From: Niveibacterium microcysteis
GTDB lineage: Bacteria; Pseudomonadota; Gammaproteobacteria; Burkholderiales; Rhodocyclaceae
Direction of reading: 5' to 3'
Length of the DNA stretch: 64,000 bases
Assembly (NCBI RefSeq): GCF_017161445.1
Contig: NZ_CP071060.1
Coordinates: 4,030,001 to 4,094,000 of the forward strand
The first letter of the stretch is position 1. Each line of letters opens with the position of its first letter. The notes under the pieces are model-generated. The model searched no databases and was not told where the DNA came from. It saw only the letters and a list, made by a program, of their open reading frames with translations. A program made the position numbers and the translations under genes. Positions 43,538-51,710 of the stretch are shown in pieces.

Positions 43538-43633
43538 AAACGTACCGCAGGCGCGGCGCGCGCGAGGCCGTGGCGTGATTCCGCCGGCGTTGGCTTTGGC
43601 CTCGCCGGCAACTTTGTTTTTGGGTGAAAGCTG

Positions 43634-44320
43634 ATGAACAAATCAATCCTCTGCGCGCTGTTCGGCGCACTGCCGCTGATCGCCGCCGCCGGCACGGCAC
43701 CGCTGGTTGCCACAGTCCAGGTTGAATCGCGCTGGATCACCGCCGACGGCGTCGAGAAGACCACTCGCTTTGCCGAGCGCCTGGTGCGCAGCGACAGCCA
43801 TGTGTGGACCGAACGCATCAAGCCCGCCGGTACGCCAGCGGCCGAGGCCGGCGAGCACGCTCACGCCGGCGAAGCACATCTGCACCCCTCCGATCTGGCT
43901 GGCGCCGCCAAGCTGGTCGGCCGCGACAAACAGGGCAAGGTGAGCCTGAGCTTCATTCGTCCCGACCTGAAGACCCGGGTCGACATGAGCCCGCGCGACT
44001 ACGACGCGGTGGGTTTCGACGGCAAGTGGGAAAGCGCCTGGTCGCTGATCGACCCAGCACTGGTCACGCGCCTTGCACCGAGCAAGCGTGAGAGCACCAT
44101 CGCCGGTGCCCGCTGGTACGAGCAGCGCGCCAACGGCGAATACATGCGGGTGCTGTGGTCCGATTCGCTGAAGCTTGCGCTGCGCGTGGAATCCGGCCGC
44201 GACGATGGCAGCCGCGCGTCGCGCACCGTAGTGAAGCTTGAGCCGGGCGCTGTGCCGACGCAGCCTTGGAACAGCCTCGCCGCGTACAGCCGCAAGGACT
44301 ACACCGACCTGCTGGACTGA
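43634..44320 (+). CDS. Secreted protein of unknown function with His-rich stretch
   Basis: 228 residues. It has a signal peptide (first 19 residues, ending AAAG). Residues 74-90 hold a histidine-rich, possibly metal-binding stretch (GEHAHAGEAHLHPSD). The remainder (VSLSFIRPDLKTRVDMSPRD, FDGKWESAWSLIDPALV) is not a family I recognise. It lies 168 bp downstream of the two zinc phosphatases on the same strand. A role in supplying or sensing metal, or phosphate-related export, is speculative. Confidence 0.6.
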   Translation: MNKSILCALFGALPLIAAAGTAPLVATVQVESRWITADGVEKTTRFAERLVRSDSHVWTERIKPAGTPAAEAGEHAHAGEAHLHPSDLAGAAKLVGRDKQGKVSLSFIRPDLKTRVDMSPRDYDAVGFDGKWESAWSLIDPALVTRLAPSKRESTIAGARWYEQRANGEYMRVLWSDSLKLALRVESGRDDGSRASRTVVKLEPGAVPTQPWNSLAAYSRKDYTDLLD

Positions 44321-44327
44321 CCGACCG

Positions 44328-44347
44328 GGCGGGGCATGCGCCCCGCC
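44328..44347. terminator. Hairpin between convergent genes
   Basis: GGCGGGGC (44328-44335) pairs with GCCCCGCC (44340-44347) around ATGC, between the His-rich gene stop and the chemoreceptor stop. No T-run on either side. Confidence 0.5.
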
Positions 44348-44356
44348 TCGCGCCGT

Positions 44357-46369
44357 TCAGAGCTTGAAGTGGCGGATCTCCGCCTGCAGCTCTTCAGCGA
44401 GCGCTTCGAGGTGGCGCGCGGTGCCTGCATTGTCCGCCACCGAGGCACTCGTTTCTTCCGCCATCTGTGCGATCTGCTCGACCCGCTGCGCCAGTTCAGT
44501 GGCTGCACTGCTCTGCTCGCGCAGCGCCATCGAGATATCCGTTACCGCTTGCGTCACCTGCCCGGCACCACGATGGATCGCCTGCATCGACACACCGGCC
44601 TCTTCCGTCAACCCGACACCCTGCTCGACACGCTCGACACCGGTCTTCATTGATTCCACCGCACTGCGCGTGCCGCGCTGGATCGCCTCGATCATCGTAG
44701 TGATCTCCTGCGTCGACTTGGCGGTGCGTTCGGCCAGCTTGCGCACTTCGTCGGCCACCACCGCGAAGCCGCGGCCCTGCTCGCCGGCACGAGCGGCTTC
44801 GATCGCGGCATTCAACGCCAGCAGGTTTGTCTGGTCCGCCACTTCCTTGATCACACCGACGATCTTGCTGATCTCGTCGGAGTGCCGGCCCAGCTCTTCC
44901 ACCACCTCGGCTGCATGCGCGACTGCCTCGGCCACGCCACGCACTTCACTGACGACACGCGTCACCACTGCCGCCCCTTCGTCCGACAGGCGCCCTGCCT
45001 CGGTTGCAACGTTGCCGGCATCGTCCGCGCTGCTGCTGATATGCGTGATGCCGACCGTCATCTGTTCGACCGATGCGGCCATGCTGGAAGCGGCGTCCGC
45101 CTCCTGCTGCGATGCGGTGGAAATCTCAGAGGCGGAGCGCGCCATTTCCTGCGAAGCCTGCGTCACCCGATCGGCCCCCTCGCGAGTCTTCCGGATGAGG
45201 CCCGAGAAGGCGTCGGCCATGTCGTTGAAGCTGCGCACCAGTTGGCTCATCTCGTCACGTGTGCTGACCGGCACCCGCGCCGTCAGGTCGCCCGCCGCCA
45301 TCCGGCGCGCCTCGTTCGAGAAGTTCGTGATCTGCTCGACGATCGCAAAGTAGGCGCCGAGCCACAGCCACATCGCGAACGCGAGCAGCACCGACACGCT
45401 GGCAAAGTCGAACACCATCGTGCGGGTCATACGTGCAATCCGCGCGTCGATCAGGGTCGAGATCGTCGGCAGGATCACCGTGAACATCTTGTCGTAGCCC
45501 TTGTCGATCGTGCGCGTGGTCAGATCGAAGTAGGCTTTCGGGTCGGTCGCAAACGCGGCACTGATGATGTCCTGCCGGATCACGTCGGCGACCTCCTTCA
45601 CCGCGCCGCCCAACTCGTCGCCGGCGCCCGCGAGCTTGTCACGGGCGTCACCGCGCGCCGCCTTTTCAAGCCCGATCTTGTAGAGCCGCATCTGCGAATC
45701 GATCTGGGCCAGCAGCGCCGCCATCTCGATCTTCTGCTGTTCGGAGATTTCCTTCTTGGTCAGGATGGCGGTACCGCGTGCGCGGCTCTGGCCGAGGCTC
45801 TCAAGCACGCCCGGCAACTTGTTGACGACAGCGTCGATCAGATAGAAAGAGTCGGCCTCCGGGTCCAGCATCAAACCGTAGTCGTCGGCCACCGTCACCT
45901 GAAAGACAATCGTGTCAGCCAGCAACTGCGTGTGTGCGACCAGGTTGTCGGGCGGCGCCATCTGCGCCCAACCACCCCGTATCTGCCCCCACTTGTCCTT
46001 GACCGACTGCCACGCCGGGCTCTTGCCAAGCGTGCGTTCGTCGAAGGCCTTGTCGAGACTGCCGATCAACTCGCCGATTTCCTTCTCGCGTCCGGCGCGG
46101 GTCTCTTCCAGCGCCTTGTTGCCAGACAGCACCGCCGTCGATGAACCACGATGGATCTGCAATGCGCGAATCAGCTTCTGCGTCTCCTGCAGCCGCTCCA
46201 GTCCCACCAGTTCGTCGCGCGAGTAGCGGATCGAAGCGCTCAGTGACGTGAAGAGGTGGAACATCAGAATCAGGATCGCGAGGGACGTCATGCTTCCCAT
46301 CACGAGGTATTTCTTCGGGTAACTGAGGCGGTTCATCAGCGAGATTGCCGGACTGAACAGGGCTTTCAT
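44357..46369 (-). CDS. Methyl-accepting chemotaxis protein with NIT-like sensor
   Basis: 670 residues. TM1 (about 22-42) and TM2 (about 325-345) flank a periplasmic helical domain with [20 protein letters not shown], resembling the NIT nitrate/nitrite-sensing domain. HAMP (about 345-400), then the signalling domain with the conserved tip [20 protein letters not shown] and [20 protein letters not shown]. It sends signals to CheA/CheW. No che genes adjoin. If the NIT reading is right, it could sense nitrogen oxides, which suits the nor and nir context. Confidence 0.9.
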   Translation of the reverse strand: MKALFSPAISLMNRLSYPKKYLVMGSMTSLAILILMFHLFTSLSASIRYSRDELVGLERLQETQKLIRALQIHRGSSTAVLSGNKALEETRAGREKEIGELIGSLDKAFDERTLGKSPAWQSVKDKWGQIRGGWAQMAPPDNLVAHTQLLADTIVFQVTVADDYGLMLDPEADSFYLIDAVVNKLPGVLESLGQSRARGTAILTKKEISEQQKIEMAALLAQIDSQMRLYKIGLEKAARGDARDKLAGAGDELGGAVKEVADVIRQDIISAAFATDPKAYFDLTTRTIDKGYDKMFTVILPTISTLIDARIARMTRTMVFDFASVSVLLAFAMWLWLGAYFAIVEQITNFSNEARRMAAGDLTARVPVSTRDEMSQLVRSFNDMADAFSGLIRKTREGADRVTQASQEMARSASEISTASQQEADAASSMAASVEQMTVGITHISSSADDAGNVATEAGRLSDEGAAVVTRVVSEVRGVAEAVAHAAEVVEELGRHSDEISKIVGVIKEVADQTNLLALNAAIEAARAGEQGRGFAVVADEVRKLAERTAKSTQEITTMIEAIQRGTRSAVESMKTGVERVEQGVGLTEEAGVSMQAIHRGAGQVTQAVTDISMALREQSSAATELAQRVEQIAQMAEETSASVADNAGTARHLEALAEELQAEIRHFKL

Positions 46370-46529
46370 GACTCGCGCACTCCCTTCCGAGGCTTCGTCG
46401 GATCAATTCAACGGTAAGCGGCATCCGGCGCCGCATCTTGAGTCCGGAATATCCACAATGCGGGGGCGACGATCATTGTGCTTGCGGGCAGGATCTGCTA
46501 TCCCGATGCCGGCCAGCGGACTTCCCCCG

Positions 46530-46545
46530 AGCCGCGACCGCGGCT
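46530..46545. repeat. Small hairpin upstream of the SMUG gene
   Basis: AGCCGC (46530-46535) and GCGGCT (46540-46545) pair around GACC, followed by TTAACTTT. It is a weak terminator or part of the regulatory region of the 265-bp divergent gap between chemoreceptor and SMUG genes. Confidence 0.35.
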
Positions 46546-46634
46546 TTAACTTTGGTTCACGAAACCCCGCAGTGCAAACCCCGGCGCCGCCACAGGCCTT
46601 AAACTCCCGCCTTCGCTTGCAAACCGCCGCCGCC

Positions 46635-47360
46635 ATGACTGACCTCGCCCCCCGCCTGATTGCCGCTGCCGACACCCTTTCCGCCGCCTGCGATGCGCTG
46701 CATTTCGCCGCGCCGATCAGCCATGTGTACAACCCGCTGGACTACGCTCGCGAGGCCAACGCCGAATACCTGCGCCGATTTGCGAAGGGGCGCAAGCGCG
46801 TGATCTTTCTCGGCATGAACCCGGGGCCCTTCGGCATGGTGCAGACCGGCGTGCCGTTCGGTGAGATCGCCGCAGTGCGTGACTGGATGGGTATCTCTGG
46901 CGGCGTTGTGAAGCCTGCGTTGGAGACACCGAAGCGGCCGATCGAAGGCTTCGCCTGCACCCGTTCGGAGGTCAGCGGCCGCCGCCTGTGGGGCTTGTTC
47001 GCGCAGCGTTTCGGCACCGCCGAGGCGTTCTTTGCCGAACACTTCGTCGCCAACTACTGCCCACTCGCCTTCTTCGAGCAGGCCCGCAACGCCACGCCGG
47101 ACAAGCTCCCGGCCGCAGAACAGGCCCCCCTTCTGGCTGCCTGCGACGCGCATCTGCGAACAATGGCCGAGATTCTCGAACCGGAATGGCTGATCGGCGT
47201 GGGCGCCTGGGCGGAAACTCGCGCGCGCACCGCATTGGCCGGGTTGCCGGTTAAATTCGGCCGAGTGCTTCACCCCAGCCCGGCCAGCCCGGCCGCGAAC
47301 CGGGGCTGGGCGGAGGCGGCCAGCAAACAATTGCGCGACCAAGGGGTGTGGCTGGATTGA
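46635..47360 (+). CDS. SMUG1-type single-strand-selective uracil-DNA glycosylase
   Basis: 241 residues: ISHVYNPLDYAREANAEYL, the active loop FLGMNPGPFGMVQTGVPFGE, the downstream VRDWMGISGGVV, and HPSPASPAANRGW (catalytic His region). Bacterial SMUG1 removes uracil and some oxidised pyrimidines from DNA. In a bacterium exposed to NO and nitrite this repairs deaminated cytosine. The ATG at 46635 gives the family length; the longer open frame to 46368 runs into the divergent gene. Confidence 0.9.
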   Translation: MTDLAPRLIAAADTLSAACDALHFAAPISHVYNPLDYAREANAEYLRRFAKGRKRVIFLGMNPGPFGMVQTGVPFGEIAAVRDWMGISGGVVKPALETPKRPIEGFACTRSEVSGRRLWGLFAQRFGTAEAFFAEHFVANYCPLAFFEQARNATPDKLPAAEQAPLLAACDAHLRTMAEILEPEWLIGVGAWAETRARTALAGLPVKFGRVLHPSPASPAANRGWAEAASKQLRDQGVWLD

Positions 47361-47418
47361 TGCACTGCAAAACTTCGTCTGGCAAACGAATCGAATCACT
47401 GCTAGATTTTGCAGTGCA
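47361..47418. repeat. Perfect 12-bp inverted repeat between SMUG and thioesterase genes
   Basis: TGCACTGCAAAA (47361-47372) and TTTTGCAGTGCA (47407-47418) are exact reverse complements, separated by 34 bp. It begins at the base after the SMUG stop and ends 26 bp before the thioesterase ATG. It can be an operator pair for a dimeric regulator or a long-stem hairpin; the T-run of the second arm would not act as a normal terminator tail. Confidence 0.7.
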
Positions 47419-47444
47419 GCATTTCTCGCCAGCAGGAGTCCCCG

Positions 47445-47903
47445 ATGCGCAGCGTTTTCTCCCACCGCTTCACCGTGCCCAAGAGTGCAATCGACCTCAA
47501 CGGCCATGTGAACAACATCGAGTACCTGCGCTGGATGCAGGACGTTGCCACCGCGCATTCCGCCTTTTGCGGCTGGGACATTGAGCGCTACATCGAGACG
47601 CAGAGCAGCTGGGTGGTGCGCAGCCATCACATCGATTACCTGCGCCCGGCCTACGCGGGCGACGCACTGACGCTGATCACCTGGATCGCGGGTTTTTCCG
47701 GCCAGACATCCCCACGCCGGTACGTGCTGCGGCGCGACACGGACGACCAGATACTGGCCCGCGCGGAGACGCTGTGGGTCTACGTGGACGGGCGAAGCGG
47801 CCGACCGGCGGAGATCCCGGAAAGCTTCCGCGAGTGTTTCGACGTGATCACGGACGAAACGTTGGCGCTCGCGATTGCACGCGGGCGCCCGGTGCCGGCC
47901 TGA
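47445..47903 (+). CDS. Hotdog-fold acyl-CoA thioesterase (4HBT-like)
   Basis: 152 residues: VPKSAIDLNGHVNNIEYLRW (the D-N-GHVNN hotdog motif), HHIDYLRPAYAGDALTLITW, RAETLWVYVDGRSGRPAEIP. The family hydrolyses acyl-CoA or acyl-ACP thioesters; the substrate is not readable. ATG 47445 has CAGGAG upstream. Confidence 0.88.
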   Translation: MRSVFSHRFTVPKSAIDLNGHVNNIEYLRWMQDVATAHSAFCGWDIERYIETQSSWVVRSHHIDYLRPAYAGDALTLITWIAGFSGQTSPRRYVLRRDTDDQILARAETLWVYVDGRSGRPAEIPESFRECFDVITDETLALAIARGRPVPA

Positions 47904-47920
47904 TCGGCACTCAGCACCGC

Positions 47921-49321
47921 TCAGGCGTCGATCAGCACTTCGACCTTCAGACCGCCCTCGTCGGCGCGCGCGAACACAAGCTCGCCGCCATGCAGCGCGG
48001 CGATGCGACGCACGATCGACAAACCGAGCCCGGCGCCGGTCGTGCCGGCCATCGCCTCGCCACGAACAAATCGCTCACCCAGCTGCGCCATCAAGGCCGC
48101 ATCGACACCCGTGCCAGCATCGGAGACCGAGAGCCGTACGCGCGCACCTTCGCGGCCAAGGCGTAACGTGACATCGGAGCCTGGCGGCGCATGGCGCACG
48201 GCGTTGTCGATGAGGTTGCGCAGCAGCGCTCGCATCAGTTCCGGCTGCACCTGCGCGGGGAGCTTGTCCGGCGCCTCCAGCGCAAGCTCCACGTCGCGCG
48301 TCAGCGCTGCCGCTGCCCGCTCGGCCGCAAGCTCGCGCGCAAGCTGAGCCAGATCGACCGACTCGCGCCGCACCGAATCCAGCGCATCCAGCCGCGCGGC
48401 GGCCAACAGTTGCTCGACCAGCCGGGCCATCCGCTGCACCCCGGCAAGCGCCTGCCGCAAGCGCGACGCGCGAACCGCTTCATCCGGCGCGGTTTCCACC
48501 GACTGAATCTGCGCTGCAACGGCCGCCAGCGGGGTACGCAGCTCATGCGCCGCATCGGCGGTAAAGCGGCGTTCGTTCTCGAAGGCCCGCGCGACGCGCG
48601 CAAAGAGCCCGTTCAGCGCAGCGACCAACGTGGCCAGCTCGCGCGGCCGCGGCCCTTCGGCCAACGGGCTGAGCTGGTCGGGTGCGCGCTGCTGCAATTC
48701 GCCCGCCAGGCGCGAGAGCGGACGCAAGCCCAGCGCGATGGCGCCCCAGGCGAGCAGGATCACGCCCAGGAAACCGATCGCCAGCGGTGTAAAGCCGTGC
48801 TCGCCGATCTCATGCACCAGGCGTTGTCGCACCTCGGCGTTCTGCCCGACGATCACGATGCAGCCGCTTCGCTCGAAGCGGAAGAATCGCCACGCACCGC
48901 CGGCCCACCGCGCATCGGTAAAGCCCTCTGTGCCCGCCGGCAGCCATTCATCCGGCGCATGGGGGCTGCGCGCCAGCTGACGTGGCTGTGGCCCGGCACT
49001 CCAGACCTGATACACCAGGACCTGGCGGAAGCGCCGCCCAAAGCGGATTTCGCGTGGCGCACCGCCATGCAGCGCATCGGCAGTATCGTCGTCATGGTCG
49101 TCAGCGTCGTGTTGCTCGCCACTGCGCGGCGCCGCCCCATCGCCCTGGTGCGCCACCGCGACCAGCATCTCGGCGGTCTGCACGAGTTGTCCGTCGAAGA
49201 GCTCTGCGGCCTGGCCGGTCGCGGCACGAAACACCAGCCAGCCAATGCCGGCGCCGCCGGCGGCCAGCGCCAGCGTCACGATCAAGACGACGCGTGCGGT
49301 CAGCGACAGGCGCGGGCTCAT
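47921..49321 (-). CDS. QseC-like sensor histidine kinase
   Basis: 466 residues. Two membrane helices (about 9-34 and 180-200) flank a periplasmic domain that carries an acidic, His-rich stretch (EQHDADDHDDDTADALHG). HAMP follows, then HisKA (FTADAAHELRTPLAAVAAQI) and HATPase (LRNLIDNAVRHAPPGSD, GTTGAGLGLSIVRRIAALHG). The Asp/His stretch looks able to bind metal. It overlaps the regulator gene by four bases; together they stand divergent from the SHP-DHC-cytochrome b operon. Confidence 0.9.
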   Translation of the reverse strand: MSPRLSLTARVVLIVTLALAAGGAGIGWLVFRAATGQAAELFDGQLVQTAEMLVAVAHQGDGAAPRSGEQHDADDHDDDTADALHGGAPREIRFGRRFRQVLVYQVWSAGPQPRQLARSPHAPDEWLPAGTEGFTDARWAGGAWRFFRFERSGCIVIVGQNAEVRQRLVHEIGEHGFTPLAIGFLGVILLAWGAIALGLRPLSRLAGELQQRAPDQLSPLAEGPRPRELATLVAALNGLFARVARAFENERRFTADAAHELRTPLAAVAAQIQSVETAPDEAVRASRLRQALAGVQRMARLVEQLLAAARLDALDSVRRESVDLAQLARELAAERAAAALTRDVELALEAPDKLPAQVQPELMRALLRNLIDNAVRHAPPGSDVTLRLGREGARVRLSVSDAGTGVDAALMAQLGERFVRGEAMAGTTGAGLGLSIVRRIAALHGGELVFARADEGGLKVEVLIDA

Positions 49322-49983
49322 GCGCGCTCCACCATGTAGCCGATGCCTCGCAAGGTGCGGATGAAGTCTGCGCCGAGCTTGCGGCGCAGATGGTGGATAT
49401 GCACTTCGAGCGCGTTGCTCTCTGCGCCACCGTCCCAACCGTACATCGCCTGTTCGATGCGCTCGCGGGTAACCACCTGCCCTGCGTGGCGCAGCAGCAG
49501 TTCGGCGATATCGAACTCGCGCCCCGAGAGTTCGACCTCCGCACCGTCTTTCCAAGCACGGCGCGAGGCGGGTTCCAGCACGACATCGCGGCAGGCGAGG
49601 CGCGCCTGCGCATGGCCGGCCGCGCGTCGCACCAGTGCGCGCAGGCGGGCGGCAATCTCGCGCAGATCGGCGGGCTTGACGAGGTAATCGTCGGCGCCCG
49701 CGTCGAGGCCCGCCACGATGTCCTCCGCGCTGTCGCGTGCGGTCAGGATCAGCACCGGCAGGCGCAGACCGTTCGCACGTGCGCTGCTCAACACCGCAAG
49801 CCCACTGCGCCCGGGCAGGCCCAGATCGAGCACCACGGCGTCCAGGCTCTGCGCATCGGTCGCCAGCGCGGCCTCGGCGGCCACGCCATCGCAGACCCAC
49901 TCGCAGCGCACATCCAGGTCCGCCAGGCCGTCGCACACCGCCTGCCCGAGCGGCTTGTCATCCTCCACCAGCAGCACCCGCAT
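49318..49983 (-). CDS. QseB/PmrA-like OmpR-family response regulator
   Basis: 221 residues. Receiver: MRVLLVEDDKPLGQAVCDGL with phospho-acceptor in AVVLDLGLPGRSGLAVL; C-terminal winged helix with GREFDIAELLLRHAGQVVTR and SNALEVHIHHLRRKLGADFI. The start at 49983 is preferred to 49995 because GGGAGG lies six bases upstream of it. It partners the kinase downstream and probably binds the CTTAAG repeat at 50026-50042, regulating itself and the SHP operon. Confidence 0.92.
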   Translation of the reverse strand: MRVLLVEDDKPLGQAVCDGLADLDVRCEWVCDGVAAEAALATDAQSLDAVVLDLGLPGRSGLAVLSSARANGLRLPVLILTARDSAEDIVAGLDAGADDYLVKPADLREIAARLRALVRRAAGHAQARLACRDVVLEPASRRAWKDGAEVELSGREFDIAELLLRHAGQVVTRERIEQAMYGWDGGAESNALEVHIHHLRRKLGADFIRTLRGIGYMVERA

Positions 49984-50025
49984 GGCGCCTCCCATTGATC
50001 GTTGGCGGCACTGTCGCCGATACGG

Positions 50026-50042
50026 CTTAAGCCCCCCTTAAG
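50026..50042. promoter_or_regulatory. PmrA/QseB-type direct repeat between the regulator and SHP operon
   Basis: CTTAAG-CCCCC-CTTAAG, a perfect 11-bp-phased direct repeat of CTTAA. This is the site pattern used by PmrA/BasR and QseB regulators. It lies 42 bp from the regulator ATG and 43 bp from the SHP ATG, so it can serve both divergent promoters. Confidence 0.8.
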
Positions 50043-50085
50043 GCGCACCGGCTGCAATGGGCGCACCCAATCGAGGAGACTCAAC

Positions 50086-50496
50086 ATGAAATCAGTTGCC
50101 ATTGTCGCGCTGCTCGCCGCGGGGCTGCTTTGCGCCACCGCAGCGACAGCGGCCGACACGCCGCAAACGCTGCAGGCCGCCTACGCGGCACAGGCGGGGG
50201 CCGGCTTCGCCGCATCCGCGGAACGCGGTCGCACCTTGTTCACAAAGCGCCATGGCGTCAACGCCGATTTCCCGGCTTGCACGCAATGCCACAGCAACGA
50301 TCCGAGCGCCGCCGGCAAGCACGCCATCACCGGCAAGCTGATCGAGCCGATGGCGGTGCGCGCCAATCCGCAGCGCTTTACCGATGCCGCGAAAAGCGAG
50401 AAGTGGTTCCGCCGCAATTGCCGCGAGGTCGTCGGCCGCGAATGCACCGCGGGCGAAAAGGCCGACGTGATTGCTTACCTGCGCGCGGGGGCATGA
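50086..50496 (+). CDS. SHP-like high-spin cytochrome c (DUF1924)
   Basis: 136 residues. Signal peptide (first 22 residues, ending ATAA) and one heme site CTQCH at 65-69. Downstream WFRRNCREVVGREC places Asn111 beside Cys112 and Cys120. In the sphaeroides heme protein (SHP), an Asn is the unusual sixth ligand, lost on reduction so O2 or NO can bind, and the nearby cysteines form a disulphide. The same residues are present here. First gene of the SHP-DHC-cytochrome b operon. Confidence 0.9.
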   Translation: MKSVAIVALLAAGLLCATAATAADTPQTLQAAYAAQAGAGFAASAERGRTLFTKRHGVNADFPACTQCHSNDPSAAGKHAITGKLIEPMAVRANPQRFTDAAKSEKWFRRNCREVVGRECTAGEKADVIAYLRAGA

Positions 50497-50497
50497 C

Positions 50498-50971
50498 ATG
50501 AAAAGCAAGCTCCTGCTCGGTGCGCTGCTCGCCGGTCTGATCGCACCACCCTCCCAAGCCGGCTCCGTCACGCTGCCGAGCGGCGCACCGCCCGTGTGGA
50601 AGAGCGAATGCAGCAGCTGCCATGTGGCCTACCCTCCGCAGCTTCTCGCAAAGCACGGCTGGCAGAACGTCATGAACGGACTGCAGAAGCACTTTGGCAG
50701 CGACGCCAGCCTCGCGCCGGCCGACGCCAAGACCATCCTGGCCTTCCTTGAACGTAACGCCGCGCCGGACGGCGAACGCTTCGACGCGGCCAGCGGACGC
50801 ATCACCGACACCCGCTGGTACGGACGCAAGCACCACGAGATCCCGAGCAGCGCTTTTCGCTCGCCCGAGGTGAAAAGCGCGGCGAACTGCCAGGCCTGCC
50901 ACGAAGGCGCAGACAAGGGCCGCTTCAGCGAACACGCCCTGACGGCCGTTGGCCGTCGCTTTGAAGACTGA
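50498..50971 (+). CDS. Diheme cytochrome c (DHC)
   Basis: 157 residues. Signal peptide (first 21 residues, ending SQAG) and two heme sites, CSSCH (near the N-terminus) and CQACH (near the C-terminus), with KHHEIPSSAFRSPEVKSAA between. This matches DHC, the electron donor to SHP. The ATG begins one base after the SHP stop codon. Confidence 0.9.
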   Translation: MKSKLLLGALLAGLIAPPSQAGSVTLPSGAPPVWKSECSSCHVAYPPQLLAKHGWQNVMNGLQKHFGSDASLAPADAKTILAFLERNAAPDGERFDAASGRITDTRWYGRKHHEIPSSAFRSPEVKSAANCQACHEGADKGRFSEHALTAVGRRFED

Positions 50972-50987
50972 TCCAAGGAGGCCCGTA

Positions 50988-51605
50988 ATGAACGTTCGTA
51001 TCTGGGATCTGCCGGTCCGCATCGGCCACTGGGCGCTGGCCGCCAGCGTGGCAATCGCATGGCTCACCGCGGAGCAGGAAGCTTGGCGGCGGGTGCATAT
51101 CGTAGCCGGCAGCGTCGCCGGCGCAGTCGTGCTGTTCCGCCTGCTATGGGGCTTTGTCGGGAGCCGCTCGGCACGTTTCCGCACCTTCGTACGCAGCCCC
51201 GCAGCGGCCGTCGCCGAGCTGCGCGACCACCTCGCCGGCCACGCCGCACCGCGCGCCACCCATACCGTGATCGGTGGCTGGGCCGTCATCGGCCTGCTCG
51301 GGCTCGCCCTCGGCGCCGCAATCACGGGCGTGCTCAACTACCGTTATGACGAAATCGAAACGCTTGCCGAGCTGCACGAAGCGCTCGCCGAAGGCCTGCT
51401 CGCGCTGATCGTGGTGCACCTCGGCGGGGTGATGGTGATGAGCCTGCTGGAGCGCCAGAACCTGCCGCGCAGCATGCTCACCGGCCGCGCAACCGCGCCC
51501 GCCGGGGCCGAAGTCCGCAACTACCCGCTCGCCGCGCTGACGCTGATCGGGTGGACGACCGCCATCGTTTGGGCGCTGCTGGTCTGGCTTGGCATCGCAG
51601 CGTAA
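50988..51605 (+). CDS. Cytochrome b561-type membrane protein (electron donor to DHC/SHP)
   Basis: 205 residues with four hydrophobic helices. Histidines in VRIGHWALAASVAIAWL, WRRVHIVAGSVAG, and LIVVHLGGVMVM are candidate heme b ligands. The family passes electrons from quinol to periplasmic cytochromes. Third gene, 16 bp after DHC, with AAGGAGG upstream. Conserved partner of SHP and DHC in other proteobacteria. Confidence 0.88.
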   Translation: MNVRIWDLPVRIGHWALAASVAIAWLTAEQEAWRRVHIVAGSVAGAVVLFRLLWGFVGSRSARFRTFVRSPAAAVAELRDHLAGHAAPRATHTVIGGWAVIGLLGLALGAAITGVLNYRYDEIETLAELHEALAEGLLALIVVHLGGVMVMSLLERQNLPRSMLTGRATAPAGAEVRNYPLAALTLIGWTTAIVWALLVWLGIAA

Positions 51606-51710
51606 GCGGCCGACGCGTGCGCGAAAGGGTGACGTCAGCCGATGCCATCCGCATGGTTTTGAATGGCTCGGGTATGCTCGTGAAAAAAATCACCCAACCC
51701 GAGCAGACCC

